Source: Oscheius sp. JU75 (lineage: Eukaryota; Nematoda; Chromadorea; Rhabditida; Rhabditidae). Taken from it: DNA of 64,000 nucleotides. The position numbers and the translations under genes are program-made. Shown in pieces: positions 49,201 to 62,100 of the stretch (positions are counted from its first letter, which is position 1; every line of letters begins with the position of its first letter). Below the pieces are notes generated by a model, which saw only the letters and a list, made by a program, of their open reading frames with translations, had not been told where the DNA came from and did not search any database. The stretch covers positions 8,556,001 to 8,620,000 of the forward strand of contig JASJZC010000007.1 in the NCBI GenBank assembly GCA_037178855.1, given 5' to 3'.

Positions 49201-51551
49201 ATGTCTCGGATCAGTTTCTCCTCCTCTCTCGAGATCCCCTTTTGAAAAGATTGCTTTTGTATAAGCACACCTTCGAAAATAGTGCTTTTCTTTCAAGTCT
49301 TTGTAATCCTTCGAAATCCTTTGTTGATCGGGCTTACTTAAATCTTTCAGAGAGATCTCTCAAACCTTTGTGCTTACACATTTGGAGCTGCCTACAGCTC
49401 CTTTACAGTCTTCAAAACGGCTCGAGAGAAGCAGCGAAGCGTTACGGCCGAAGAGGCAGCAGCAGCACTAGCTGACGCAGAAAAAGTTATCAAATCGAAT
49501 ACTTCAAGGTAAGACGATTTTCGAAAACCTATGCGCGCCTCAAAGACAGAGCGAAAAAACAGCGCTATCTTGGTTTGGGCGATATCTTCTCTGCCTGTCA
49601 CACCTATCTTTTCTTCGGGCTGCTGCTGTGTTCGTTGACCGATAAATTTTTTCAGAAACACTCCGCCGCTGAGGAATACCATGTCAGTGCCGAATAGTCG
49701 GGCGAACAAGCCCCTGGGCTGGTTTCTTGCTGACGACATCGTCGAGAAAATGGGTAGGTTTTGGTGTCCATAGCTGATTTATTCTTCCTTTTCTTGCTGC
49801 CGCTGTGCGTTCCGCTTGTAGAATTTTGCCCCCTTCAGGTGCCACAAGCGTTTGTTCAGATGGCTCGTGTCCGCCCGTCCTAAACCAATTCGGAAACTGT
49901 AAATTGATCCACCCCCTTGCATATTGGGCATCGATCTGATTCATTCGTCGCTTTTCTACGCCTACCCCCTATGGGCCTGTAGTTATCAGTCTCTCTCTTT
50001 TGTCGCTCAAAACTGCCTGTTGATAGTTCTGTTTTGTGTGCTGCGTGACGCGCGCCATTTACTTAGGAGACCCTTACTGGTCACGAAAACAGTTCCCGTT
50101 TGCAGGTGCATTGAAGGTGGAGGGAGTCAAGGCTTCGGACGAGAAGAAGAAGCGTCGAACTCGTCGCGGCTCCAAGAACAAGCCTTCTGATCAGATGTCC
50201 AATCCCACTCCCAGCGAAGGCAGCGGTAAGCATACTTTTTCGATTCAACACTTTGCTATATTCATAAAATTGGTCGGAACATTAGAATTCATCGTTTTGT
50301 TTTCAGTCGCCTCCGACGATATGTTTGAAGACAAGCAGCGTGCCGACATGCCTCGTGACGACTATTGGTACTACGACGTGGCTTCTGATGGCTACTATTA
50401 TGAGCAGAATGGCGCCAAGGGATGGCGTCGTCGCATGCCAAACTCTGCTCTGCAGAAGATCAAGGAACAGGTTAGGCTTATGTTTGTTGTTGTTGTTGGC
50501 CCACCACGTGTTCCTTTTCCTCCCCATGGAATATTTCGCCTCTAGTCTCTGTTTGCCACATGATCTTTCGAGAGAACGAGCCAGTAATCCGCTTTTGATT
50601 AAACAACACGGTAATTAGATGACTCCTTTCACATGATTAAATGCCGCTTCCGCATGGTCTTCCGCGTCTAGAACACTGAATTCTTAAATAGTGTAGTTAT
50701 GTGACTCATTTCAGGAGACTGCTCAGGTAGCTGGAAAGCCAACTGCTCCCGCTTCAGCTCAGAACAATGCTCAACAGATCCAGGCTCAAGCTGCCGCTCA
50801 AGCCCAGGCTGCCCTTCTTCAAAGCCAGCTTTTCAACCCACCGAACATGAAGTGAGTTCAAAAGGAGCATCTGTATTAATGTCTGATTCAGCAATAGGTA
50901 CTACGACCCAAGCTCTGACGGATTCTTCTATGAGATGGCCTCCGTTGATGGATGGAAGCGTCGTCAGCCTACTAGCTTGAGCACAAGCAGCTCTGGAAGC
51001 AGCAAAGGAGTCTCGGCCTCGTCGCCCATATCCAGCTATGGCGCTGCTCTTGCTCGTGGACAGCTCCCACGAACGAGCATCATTGATGACAGCAGTGCCA
51101 GCTCATCCATCTCGGAAGACACAATTTCCACGGTAATTACCGCGGCGTCTTTCCCTCTTTACATGATTGCTTTCTAGGATCCTTTCGGAGCCGATGCCGG
51201 GTTCAGCTTCCCCGAGACAATCCCAGTAAGCAGGCCTGAGCATCTTAACCTCAGCGACGCTCAGCTCTTCACCGGATTTGATGCTCAGACCTTCATCAAT
51301 AATATGTCCTTCTCTGGACTCGTCCAGAGCAAAGTAAGTATAAGAGTTTGAACTGAACTAATCAGTTTTTTCAGCAGTACATGTCTATGGGATTGAAGAC
51401 TTGCACTCCCGCTGACACCTGGTCTTCCCGTTGCAACAACTGGAACACCTCTGGAGAGGCTGTCGTTTCTCCGGACGAGGATGCCATGGGCCACCTATAC
51501 AAGGGACTCGAGAACATCTGGGCTGCCCCGACCCCCGTGAAGAATCAGTAG
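43250..51551 (+). CDS. Uncharacterised protein with two aromatic YYD-SDG-GW(K/R)RR motifs
   Basis: I do not recognise the family. Well-supported exons run from 49398 to the TAG at 51549-51551: 49398-49508 (SFTVFKTAREKQRSVTAEE), about 49656-49753 (GWFLADDIVEKM), 50106-50225 (Lys/Arg-rich, RRTRRGSK), about 50307-50469, about 50715-50851, about 50893-51132, about 51179-51333 and the last exon from about 51376. Two related motifs stand out: DYWYYDVASDGYYYEQ plus GAKGWRRR, and YYDPSSDGFFYE plus VDGWKRR. Between them is an Ala/Gln-rich stretch (50745-50830); later parts are Ser-rich. The likely first exon is 43250-43263, MSKAG, preceded by a TATCCTTCAG acceptor and followed by GTAAGT; it joins 49398 in frame across 6.1 kb. 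The aromatic motifs resemble WW/OCRE-like modules only loosely. The protein is about 390 residues. Confidence 0.65.
43264..49397 (+). other. Large first intron or intergenic region of the aromatic-motif gene
   Basis: Six kilobases with no recognisable protein. It is pyrimidine-rich on the plus strand. Several chance open frames occur (e.g. 45352-45774 and 45629-46117, which overlap in different frames). GATA-type motifs are seen: paired TGATAA at about 44020-44032, ACTGATAAGG (minus) near 46825 and TTGATAAGA (minus) near 47880. It is far longer than other introns here, so it may hold enhancers, alternative promoters (e.g. the TATAAG context near 48320) or noncoding RNA genes I cannot identify. 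Confidence 0.4.
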
Positions 51552-52090
51552 TTCAGGGTTGTGTCAGTCCTCTTGAGTGGACTCATGTTTGTATATAGGT
51601 TCCTTTAGGCAAATTTCGATGTTTCTCCCCTAGTGTTCTGTACTGTTCCGTAGCCAATGCCTCCTCCTCACCATGCCGTCTTATACTTATTCAGCCTATC
51701 CCCTATTGCCTGGGCGACTGGTTCGTCCAAATCCACAACACCTTTTTTCTATTATATATAGAGGCCTTTTTCTTAGCATAGCTTTATCATTTACATCCCC
51801 TTATAGGTAGATATAATAGTTACATAGTTGTTAGGACCGTCGTCGAGAAGGAGCTTTGTGGAATTGTTGTTTTTTCCTCCTCGGGACTCTCTCTCTCTTG
51901 ACATGAAACACACATCCTGTAGAATTCCTATCATCTCCGGGTTTTTTCTCTTCCTTTCCCATGTAATTTTTGTTATATATATATGCTGTAGAGGAGGCAT
52001 ATTATTTCAATGTATAATATAGCAGGTGAAGTGACGGATGTTTTCACTTTACGGATCGTGGATGTGTTTGGACATATAGTTTTGCTATAA

Positions 52091-52096
52091 AATAAA
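52091..52096 (+). terminator. Polyadenylation signal AATAAA of the aromatic-motif gene
   Basis: AATAAA about 540 nt past the stop codon, implying a long 3' UTR (51552 to about 52110) that includes a TATATATATA run near 51975. From here to 52901 there is no supported gene; the region separates this gene from the convergent DAAM gene. Confidence 0.6.
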
Positions 52097-52901
52097 GCTC
52101 CTTGCTGAATTTAAGTGTTGTTATGGGGGGCGATGGTAAAGCAAACATTTTGATGATAATGGGTCTGTTTCTTCAGTTGATGTAGATTCATGTCTCGGCT
52201 TTGAGAGCATTGGATTGCTCCAGATTGCGCAGCTTCAATCTGTTTAGACGGGACGAAAGCGTGTAAATTTATAATGGCAGGATCCGAAATTACTACGACA
52301 AATTTAAAGCCATGCTTTAGAATGCATAGGTCTACCGTATGCAGCTTGCACTTTTGAAGGAAACAGGCTGTACTCATGAATAAAAGAGGAATTTAAATGT
52401 TGCTTTTTCTGACGAAAGACATATCGAGAAGAAAGGAATGAGACAAAAGCTTCTAATACTTTTGGAAGCCTGTCTGAAAGAGTATGTGGAACATTTTGAT
52501 ACTTTTCAAAGTCTGGATTTCAGACTATTTTCTACATTGTTTATGTGTTTCGCGGAGTGCTTTTTCCTCGAAATGTTCGACAGTCATTCTCACTCATTGG
52601 AAAACACGGATAATCGTGAAATGTACGTGTATCTTCCAGAAAGAAATCTCAAAAACAATATAGTACGATGACTCAAAGATGACAGCGCAAATTGACTTTC
52701 GACCGTCAAAACATCGGAGTAAGAGTTGTCTATTTGCAAGACATTTCTTAAGTCGGAACTGATTAATAGTCGATATTTATTTCTGAGAATACTATGTGTT
52801 GTACTCTATATACAGACGAGATGGAAGTGGTTAAAGCTGTTCCATGACCACGGGGGGAATGTATAAATGAGCGGGGTAACTTTGTACGAAAATATGACAG
52901 A

Positions 52902-55900
52902 TTATGTTTTAGCTGCGCGAGTTCTCTTCGTGACACGGAAGGATGTTCTCAGCCTGCTGAGGTCTTCCTTGAAAATATCGCCGGACTGGAGGGCGCTGAT
53001 CAGCTGCTCGAAGTCTTTTTCCTTCTCCCGACGACGGCCTGCAACATACTTTTAACGTCGGCATGAACTCTTCTCACTCTTCTTGGCGAAATAGCTTCTA
53101 GCTATCGTTTGTTTCTTGACCTTCTCAATATCTTCGTTTTCCTGCCATTGTTGCTGATGACATTCGTCCAGCTGATTCAGGAATCGGGACATGATCGAGA
53201 AGACCTCTTCGGGAAGAGAGTGAGGGTTGATGCAGAACATCTTGACACACTCGTTAAACTAAAACATACATATTTTACGACAAAAGTATGATGAAACCTT
53301 GGTTTTCATCTCTGCAAACTGCTTTTCAAGAGAACTGTAATCATTGTTGGCCGTTGAGATGAACTGCTTGGCCACAGCAGGAAATCGGTCCTAAACCTCG
53401 GGACATTAATCTGTTCCTTCTTCTCCGCACACCTTTTTATCCATTTTAATATCATCAGCACCTATAGTCGCAACAACATGTTCGGTGTTTTTGTATGAGG
53501 TCACGAAATGAAGTTCCGTGCGGACAATTCCAATTGCCTGTTCTAAGCTCCGGATTTCATTTTGTGTATCCGCTTGGCTAAAATAAGCAGCTGATGGCCA
53601 AAGGTATAAAAATACTTGTATCGAGCAGCTTCGAAGACAGAGAACAGGTCTCTTTTCAGCTTGGTCATGTCCGGATTCTTCTTGTCAATCCACGAGAGCA
53701 GGTAGTGAACAAGGTTCCGGTCAGCCCGATTGGTGTATTTGACCTCAGTCAGCCGAGTGAGAGAGTTCAGGTCGAAGCCTTAACAGAAGATCAGATTGTT
53801 TGTACCACATTCCTTACCGTAAGCATTTCCATTCCGCTTGCCGTAGTTCAGATAGTTTCCAGTGGCAAGAACCAAAGCAAAGTACTGTTTGAGACGTTTG
53901 CAAGTGGTCATGGCAACTGAAGCCTTGTGGACAGCAGAGATTCCAGGTAGGAGAGCATCGACTCTGTCCTTGTAGGTCCTGATGATATGAAGACATCGTA
54001 GCCGTTGTTCGAATCTGGGGATTCTGAAACATATGTGAGTATGCAGTGAGTTATAGAAGTTTAATGATTAATGATAGGCTGGGAAGAACTGGTAAGACTA
54101 GTTAGGGTAGCTCAGTATGAAGGCTGGGGAAATTTAACTTACTGTGCAACTTCGTACATGTAGCGATCAGCAAGAGCCAAGATTTGTGGTGACTTGTGGC
54201 GGCTCACAGCCTCATTAATAGCCACGACTTCTTCTTTCGTGGGAACAAACTTCAGCATCTAAAAATTCTTGTGACTGAAAACGACTTAGAAATTACCTGT
54301 TCAATCATATCCTTGGGAAGCTTGCTCTGTTCGTCCATACTTAGCAGAGCCGATCTGATCTCCTTGTGTGTTAACTTCAGTTTAGACAACATGATTGTAC
54401 AGTTTTGAACGCGTCGAGAGTCGATGACAGAGATCTAAATAAAGTCATCTATTGCGGCTTATCCCTGTCACACACCTGTGTCTCGCGTCTTCTCTGAAGC
54501 GTTCCATAGATCGTTTCCGTGTCGTCGTCGCGATGCGATGAGGACGATGCAAACGTGTGCTCGATCTCAGCCAAATCCAGCTGAACACTTGTTGTGTCTA
54601 TTATATGCTGAATCAACGACCTGTTTGTAAATTTTTTCGTCATCAAGATGTTCCCATACGGTGCCTTTAGTCTTATCCGAAGTGAGCTTGCTCCAGTTTA
54701 ACGATTTCAACGGCTGAGTAGGCTTCGGAACCTTCTTCTGCGGCTGTAAAGTCTTGTGTTCATGACCATCATACGTATTTGCACAAACTTCCTGTGTCGC
54801 CATCTTCATTCCTAGAAGAGGAGGTGGCGGTGGTGGGGCCATTGGAGCACAAACAGGAGGGAGTGCCGGAATTGGAGATGGGCACGGATCGGAGGGAAGA
54901 GACGATAGTGACGAGATACTAAATGGTTTTTGTTAAGAATAGAAAGAGATTCTACCCGCTGGACACGCTAGAACGACCGTCGTTAAGGTCAGCGAGGCGA
55001 TTCTCCAGCTCAATATTCCTCAGCTTTTCCTGTTCTAGTTCCTCTTTGACCTTTTCGAGTTCCCTCTCGACACGCTCGTAGTCGCATTGGGTTTGGATCC
55101 TGAAAAATTAACATTACGAAAGTGACAGGTAGAAAAAACTCTATGTCTCTCTGTCTCGTTGTCCTTTTCATACCTGGATAGTACATCAGCCATGTCAATT
55201 ATCCCAGTAATAGGTTTGCGCACATCCGTGATACCATCCACCGTGGTCTGGAGGGTCAGTTGTTGCAAAATAAGATCAAAGAGCTTCCAGAGAGGAACAT
55301 GTCTCTCATCACAGGGAACCTAAAACACGGACCTCAATTTGTTCGCACAAAAGCAGTTAACCATGAACAGATGTTGCAGGAGAGAAATGAAGTGAGGCTG
55401 GGCTAGACTGGTAGCTAGTTTTTCGTGAAGCGCCTCTGCCATTCCGACCACGCTTTCGAAATCAACAGGTGAGGAAGCACCCGAGTCTTCGGAAGAGCCA
55501 CTAAGCTTCGGTTATTGAAAGGTGAAATGATGTGTACCTGAGAGTCAGCTCGTCCTCCTTGCGCATCATTTCAAACAGGTCAATATGGTCTTCTAGACGA
55601 GAAGAAGCCGATTCTTTTGCCGAGCCCAATGCCTTCTCGATGCCCAACATGAGCAGTTCGAAACGAATGTGGGCACGAAAATGTACAGAATTCTGAAAAC
55701 ATACAAGAATGATTGTAGTTGAGAAGATCGGATATAACTGACGAGTGACCGGAAACCTCGAAACGACTGCGGCTAGATTTACGCAGCCAGTTAATCAAAC
55801 GGAGATTACGCTCTCGCATCGGGATGGGTCTAATGGCAAATGCTTTTACCAGATGATTCTCGCACGAGTACGGTAAGTCAATGTAACAACGGAGTCAATT

Positions 55901-58900
55901 TGATGGAACATGTGTGCATGACCCGAGAATCGTTGCTAATCATCTCGGCTGGTGCCAATCGAAATCAGTGGGTTCACTTGGGATCTAGCAAAATACAGGG
56001 AACAAAACAGTCAGAGTGACAGCACGTTCAATCTGGAAACCGCTGCCTTGAAACAGAAACTGGCCTTTAATGGGGAGTTGCTGCAAAAAAAATATTGAGC
56101 TACAAAAGTCTCTCGAGAAGGTCCGCCCTTTAATATACCCACTGATTCGAGAGATAAACACGAATTTGTACTTTAGGACATACTAGCCTTGTTGGGAAAT
56201 ACCGACTCACCTCAGCTGGTCCGTTTCGCAAGAGAGCGTTGAACAGTCCAAGGATGGCTGTCCGGACACGGTCAGTCTCTCGGTCAGTCGAAAATCTACA
56301 AAAATAAATAGATGAGGGCGCACATTGATTTACGAACCGTTTATGGAAGTCGTTGACTAGATGTTGAAAGCGCGTTCGTTCGCAGAGAGCTTCAGTTACC
56401 TGGAAGTGACGAAATCATCTGGTTGTTAGGCTGGGGATGAATACCTGAGTGAGAGCGGTCAAAACACGTTGATGTGCCTCGTCGACAAAGCACAGTCCGG
56501 AGAGAACTTCAACAGCGGCCACCTGCAAAAGCATGAAATAGGAAAGATCTGTACACAACGTGTGCTTTGAGCACGATGACCGTAAATGACGGGCCCTGAA
56601 CCCGGAGGCAGTGTTATTCAGCACGGAAATCAGAGCGGCCAGTGTACGATTTCAATAGGAGGCGAGAAGAAGATAGAAGAACTTCACCCAACAAACTCAA
56701 AATGGCACGATAAAGAGCTTGTGGAGGTCATAATGAGGTCTCTGAGATGGTTAACATTCCGGCGGCGATTAGCACAGGGAGGGGGAGGTCGGGATGACCG
56801 CAGAGGAAAAATTTGAACACCTCCACGTGCTGCTGCTGACAACAAACAAAATGCTGCGAAGTTACTGGTCCTGGGACCGGTACGGGGTACCGGAAATGAC
56901 CGTGCGTCAATCACAAAAGGCTCATTTTTTCACGCTGCTGCATCGCAAGCACACGCCGGCGAGGAACACGCAAGTGTCAATACCCTAAACAATGAACTTA
57001 CAAGCCGGAGCACGTTGACGAAAAAGACGAAGAAAGAAACCAAAACACATACCTTACACTTGGCGTCTTCGAAGCCAATGGATCGAGCAATGGCCTCTAG
57101 CGACTCGTCGCTACCAAGAACAGCCTGTCTACCGCTCTGAAAACAACGATATATAAAAGCAATCGGGGCTGGATGAAAGAATAACACAGTTAATTGGAGC
57201 CACCTACTGCTGCAGGTAACCCAATCCGTGTTGGGGTCTGGCGGGAACTAACTGTTCATGCAAGGTATAAACAAAGCAGAACACCAGATTTGGAAGCTAT
57301 GGCTAATTGGGCACACGAGCTCTAGCTCAGAAAGGGGAAGAGAGGCCGGTTTGGAACGATTATGGCCGGAATGCTCAGAGTCTTTTTCAACCGCGAAATC
57401 GAGCTGAAGCCGAACTTCAAACAAAACAGTCGCGGTCAGTGAATCGAAAGAGAGGCAGCAGTCTAATATGTCTCTGGAATGGGAGCTACCGTAGAAAAAA
57501 CTGACTTCTGAATTGAGGAGGGCTCTGAAGGCGCAGAGTAGAAGAAAGGCAGCCGAGTTGGATCCAGGCGTGTTCTGACAATTACTTAGTGAAGTGCAGA
57601 TGAGTTCCAATCCCGACGACTCAAGGAATGAAGCCAGGCAGCTGAAAATTATAATTAAAGTGTACTATCCCTACTGCATAAGGTGACACGAACGAAAAGG
57701 GCTCAAGATGAGGATGGCAGCAACAAAGAGACTACGATTGTCTTTCAACTTGCCGCCCTAAGCAAACGACACAATTTGCCTCGTGGCCACGAAAGAACAT
57801 CATCCTCACGGCCAATTGGGGTTCACGCTTCAGCCCACCTTTCTCGTAGTGTTCGTAAGGCGATAACCAGACGCTGAAGGCTGGTAAGGTCGGGTGAGGG
57901 CTGTCTGAGAGTGTCGAGTAGGTGGCCGACGTCCTCCTCAAGTTGGCCCTGGAAGCTTTGTGATCATCATCAATCCAAACACACGATCATGGCGCGCATG
58001 AACCAAATAGAACGTGAGAAGCACCCGCCTTCCTTCTCATTAGCGCCGATGCAAATAATACAGGCACGGCAGAATGAGGCTGAGTCAGGTACCTCGTCAG
58101 TTCACAGAAAAACAAGGCGAGACGGAACAAATACCTCTACCTGTTGGAATAAGGTAGCATTTATTTCTTGATAAATTTACAGCCAAAAGCATATCGAAAT
58201 TTTGGAAAGTAAATGATAGTGAGGAACGTTTTTAAACCGTTTGAAAATTAGATCAGTCTATGCCGAGCAAATCTCATTTTTAGCAAGCGTGTTTGTTCTG
58301 CAAGTTTTGTGTTTCCTTCAAAGAAATATTTGGCTAAGAACCTTGGCTTGCTGGGTACCAAGACGTACAAATCTACTAGATGTTAGACCAAAATCTTGAT
58401 ACTACTAAGGAATGCACTGTTCTTGCTTGATTTATTGGTTAAAATGGATCGCATTTTGAAATAAAACCTCGCCCGACTTCATCATCCGTTTTACAGTCAC
58501 TTTGGACAAAATTAATGTTCTGGCATATTTCTGAAGAACTCATGAGTCGATCTACAAGTTTTAAGGTTCTACACTGAACTCAGATATGGAACCAACCGAT
58601 GGAAAGGATTGAACCACATTTATCGGGTATAGTGTTTTGCTTGAAAAAATTTGGACTATGAAAGGAGAAAAATAAGAGCTCTGGAGCCGTCGCCTATAAT
58701 CAACTCCTGGAAATGGGTACCATCCTCAAAATGGATGAATCACTTATTGGATTCGAATAAAATATCACATCGTTTTCGTTAATGTAAACTGATCCCGCCC
58801 CTGAATTCATGGCTGACTCACATTTTTCGAGACCAGCAGGGCTAGCTTTTTCTCATTTGTGCAACCGATGAGTTCCAGTTTCTTCTCCTCAGTCAGGCCC

Positions 58901-59104
58901 AGTTCAGCCACAAACTTCTCGAAGGCAGCTTGCAGCTTTCCTGAAACTTACAGCGTATGGGTTTCGTTAAAAAAATTGACCTTCGTCACTGAATTCGGCA
59001 ATCAAATTGGGAGTTTCGTTATTGTTCGGCTCGCTAGTGGGCTTATCCCGCTCCCGGTAAAAGCACGATAAGGCTCTGTCCACCCAGTCCTCGATGTACT
59101 CCAT
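52902..59104 (-). CDS. daam-1: DAAM, Dishevelled-associated formin
   Basis: Diaphanous-related formin that nucleates and elongates unbranched actin filaments downstream of Rho/Wnt-PCP signals. Order on the minus strand: GTPase-binding region ([18 protein letters not shown], about 58880-58950); FH3/armadillo region (57950-55300) with [41 protein letters not shown] and [16 protein letters not shown]; short coiled coil (about 55080-55010); a short FH1 with one run [13 protein letters not shown] (about 54820-54850); FH2 from [10 protein letters not shown] (about 54705), with [30 protein letters not shown] and [16 protein letters not shown]; and a C-terminal [17 protein letters not shown] followed by basic residues, ending at TAA 52902. 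The most upstream coding exon found starts MEYIEDW at 59104, directly after a TTTTTCAG acceptor. That may be the trans-spliced start, or further exons may lie upstream. FH2 wording favours DAAM over FMNL or Diaphanous. Confidence 0.9.
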
Positions 59105-62100
59105 CTGAAAAATTTGAGCATTTTGGTGAAGAGAGAGAGAATCATAAAAAAGGAAAATCGTATATTAAAGTATGAAAGTGCGATTTTGGATGATGGCAAG
59201 CGATGATGGATGGGTCAGCAGGCACAGATGGGTATCGAAACCGCCCGCCGATCCCAGGCAGCCAGAATTCTTCTTAGAGAGACCATGTATATTCATAAAT
59301 TCTCGTAGGCGTCTGCCAAAATTTGACAACTATGTAGTAGTGGATGGACATAGGCGATATTATCGCTGACCGACAAGCTGGTATCGTTTTTTGGCCCTTG
59401 CCGGCGGACTACAACTGCCGCCTGGGCGCGTATCTCTTGATGATCCCGCCGACCGCCCCCAGCTGAGGTTTGTTCTCATTATATATCTTTTTTGTCTGGA
59501 ATAACAAACACAGGACGGGAAAGAAGACAGTCAGAACAATTGTGAAGAACGATTAGGAGAAAGAAAGAGGTCGGTACTCGCGTCAGATGAGATCGTAAAC
59601 ATGAACTTAAGTCCATAATTACCGACCGTAATACTTGTCAAATGGCATGCGACAGTCAAGGTTGCGCCAAAGTCAGACGGACGGAAGTCTAATCCTGGCT
59701 ATTTTGAGATCCTAACGAAACAAGGAAAACGGTATATGAGGAGACAGGAACGACCTCAAAGTATGTCCCATATTGGTATGGGTTTAGGAGTCGGGAGCCA
59801 TACAGCCTCTTCCTCTCTATACCGGCAGGTGGCGGCCGTAGCCTAAAAAGCTCTGGCCTTGGAGTCAATCCCCCAGTTGAATAGAAACCACCCCAAAAAT
59901 GTTGGTGCCATTTTCTACTCTAAGCATTCAAGGACTTGAAAGATAGCTGAAAGGAGAGAGAGTTTTGACGTTGAATGAAGGGAAGATGGTCGTAGAGAAC
60001 TATTATAACTAGTTCAATCGACTGCATAAGAACGCCTCGGAGAAATGGTACTAATTGTGGTGTTAGCCCGAAAAAACGGCAAGAGGAGAAATAATATAGG
60101 TTAGGAGCGACAAATACGGAAGGAGCAGAACTCTCGGCACCGAAGACCGGTAGAGGATCGGGAACAAACAGCCGTTTCCGGGCAAAGAAACTCCACCGCC
60201 TAGGGGGTAGAACTTGAATTTTTTGTTGCGTCTATGCTAATGTTTACAAGGTTCCCCTGGCCTTCCAATTTGCATAGAGAGGGCGGCATAAGTAAACGGT
60301 AGAGAGAAAGTAAAGGCAATGAAAATCGGCCTTGGCAGGCGGTCGTTTCAACGGTTTTACCGCGTTTTGCCGATGGAGGCTTTCATCTGCAGTTAGGATG
60401 AAAAAACCATGTGTACAATTAGTGACCTCAGGTAGAGGTTTTTCAGCCGACCACCCCCGAGAACAAGAGACCGGCAAACAAGGGTGCTCCGCTGCTCACA
60501 AAAGGCGTGCCATCAACCATGAGAGGGGATTGTGGGTCGCGCACAAAGCTACACAATAGGATATGTGAAGGGGACCGAGAAAGAGAGATATCCCTTTTTC
60601 CAGTTGATTCCTTTTTTCCGGATACGGGCTGCGAGAAAGTGCGGAAGGCGAGAGTGTCAAGGGCCCTCGATCATTCCTATAGAAATCTGCGCCCTCGAGC
60701 GCCGTCACGGAGCCATGCACTGCCGTAAAACAAGCGCCAACCTTAGGGTTCTGTAAGACTGAATGGATGGCATGTCTACAGTAACTGGCCATGAACATAA
60801 GGCATCATCTGAAGGAAACATTCTTCAACAGATGCGTGAAACTTTCAAGTTTCAGGCTATTTTGGTGAGTCATTTAGAAATACTAAGAGCTAAACGTTAT
60901 GAAGAAGATGATATTCAGGTTTTACGTTTTCAGAATTGCGGTATCTTTGATGAGCAAGCTGCTATGTGATAAACGCGAGCTTCTGTGGACATATAAATAT
61001 TCGGAAACACTATTGTCTTTATGCTTTGCACACTACGCACTGTTGCTTACCCAACAGTATCGTTAAACCTTTTACGAAGTTAAGTTAACTCAGAAGTTCA
61101 AAACACAAAACATAATGGATATGGTTTAGACGGTCTTCTCTCTGGCAAATTCTACCAGGTTGCTCAATGTTTATACTGGGATCAACAAGTCTCAAGACTG
61201 TCTGAAGATATGATGCTCATGTGTCGGACTAATTAGAGCTGGACTATAAAACATTGTTTGATTACCCGATCTGCGTAATGGTAAGTAATGACCCCTGACA
61301 ACGTATACAGGTATTCTTGTTACATACTACGTTGCTGCAAAGAGGAGAGATTCATTGAGCTTCGCAAAATGCGCTCGGCTTTTACTACTTACAGGTTCCA
61401 GTCAAGCTGCAAAGTAGTCGAAAAGCCCTTTGGCGCAATTGAAGAACACGCCTGTCTGGCGCAGCCCCGGGACTATGTATAATAGACTTCACAGTGAAGA
61501 AGGTAAAATGTGTGATGAAGAGATAATAATAGTGATTGGACATAGGGATTATTTAGAAAGAAAAAGAGAGAAAAACTAAGGACCGGTACAAATAATCAGA
61601 CCCGAGAGAGACAACAAGCCGTTTCAGGCTTTGTTTTCACGGTGTGTTAAACTGACCAGCGCCCTGTTTACTTTGAAGAGCATAAACGGTCTATCAACAG
61701 AGAAAAAATCTGTAGTACGAGACGCTGTTGTCAAGATGTGGCTATCGAATGACTCTAGACTTGTGCAGGATTTAGAATTCCGGAACCGGTCGGATCCAGC
61801 CGCCAGCTTCTAGCGCGCGCCAAAGGCGATCAGTTTGTGAATAGAGTCGGCTCGTAGTCAACAGGCGTTTTTTGACAATGGGCATCCACAGACGGATGGG
61901 AACAAGAAGGTTGAGCCGAATGTTCAGCAGAATTCTTGGTCGACCCCAAAGTCGAAGCGACAAATACGAACAGCAGCGCAAACAAGCTTGTCGCCCTGTG
62001 GCCAGGTTCCGAAAAAGCTTCTTCGCGTTGCTTTTTTGAGCCCAAGGAATACCTGGACAATGGTCACCGACTGGGCTGCATGGTCTTGTAGAGAAGGGTA

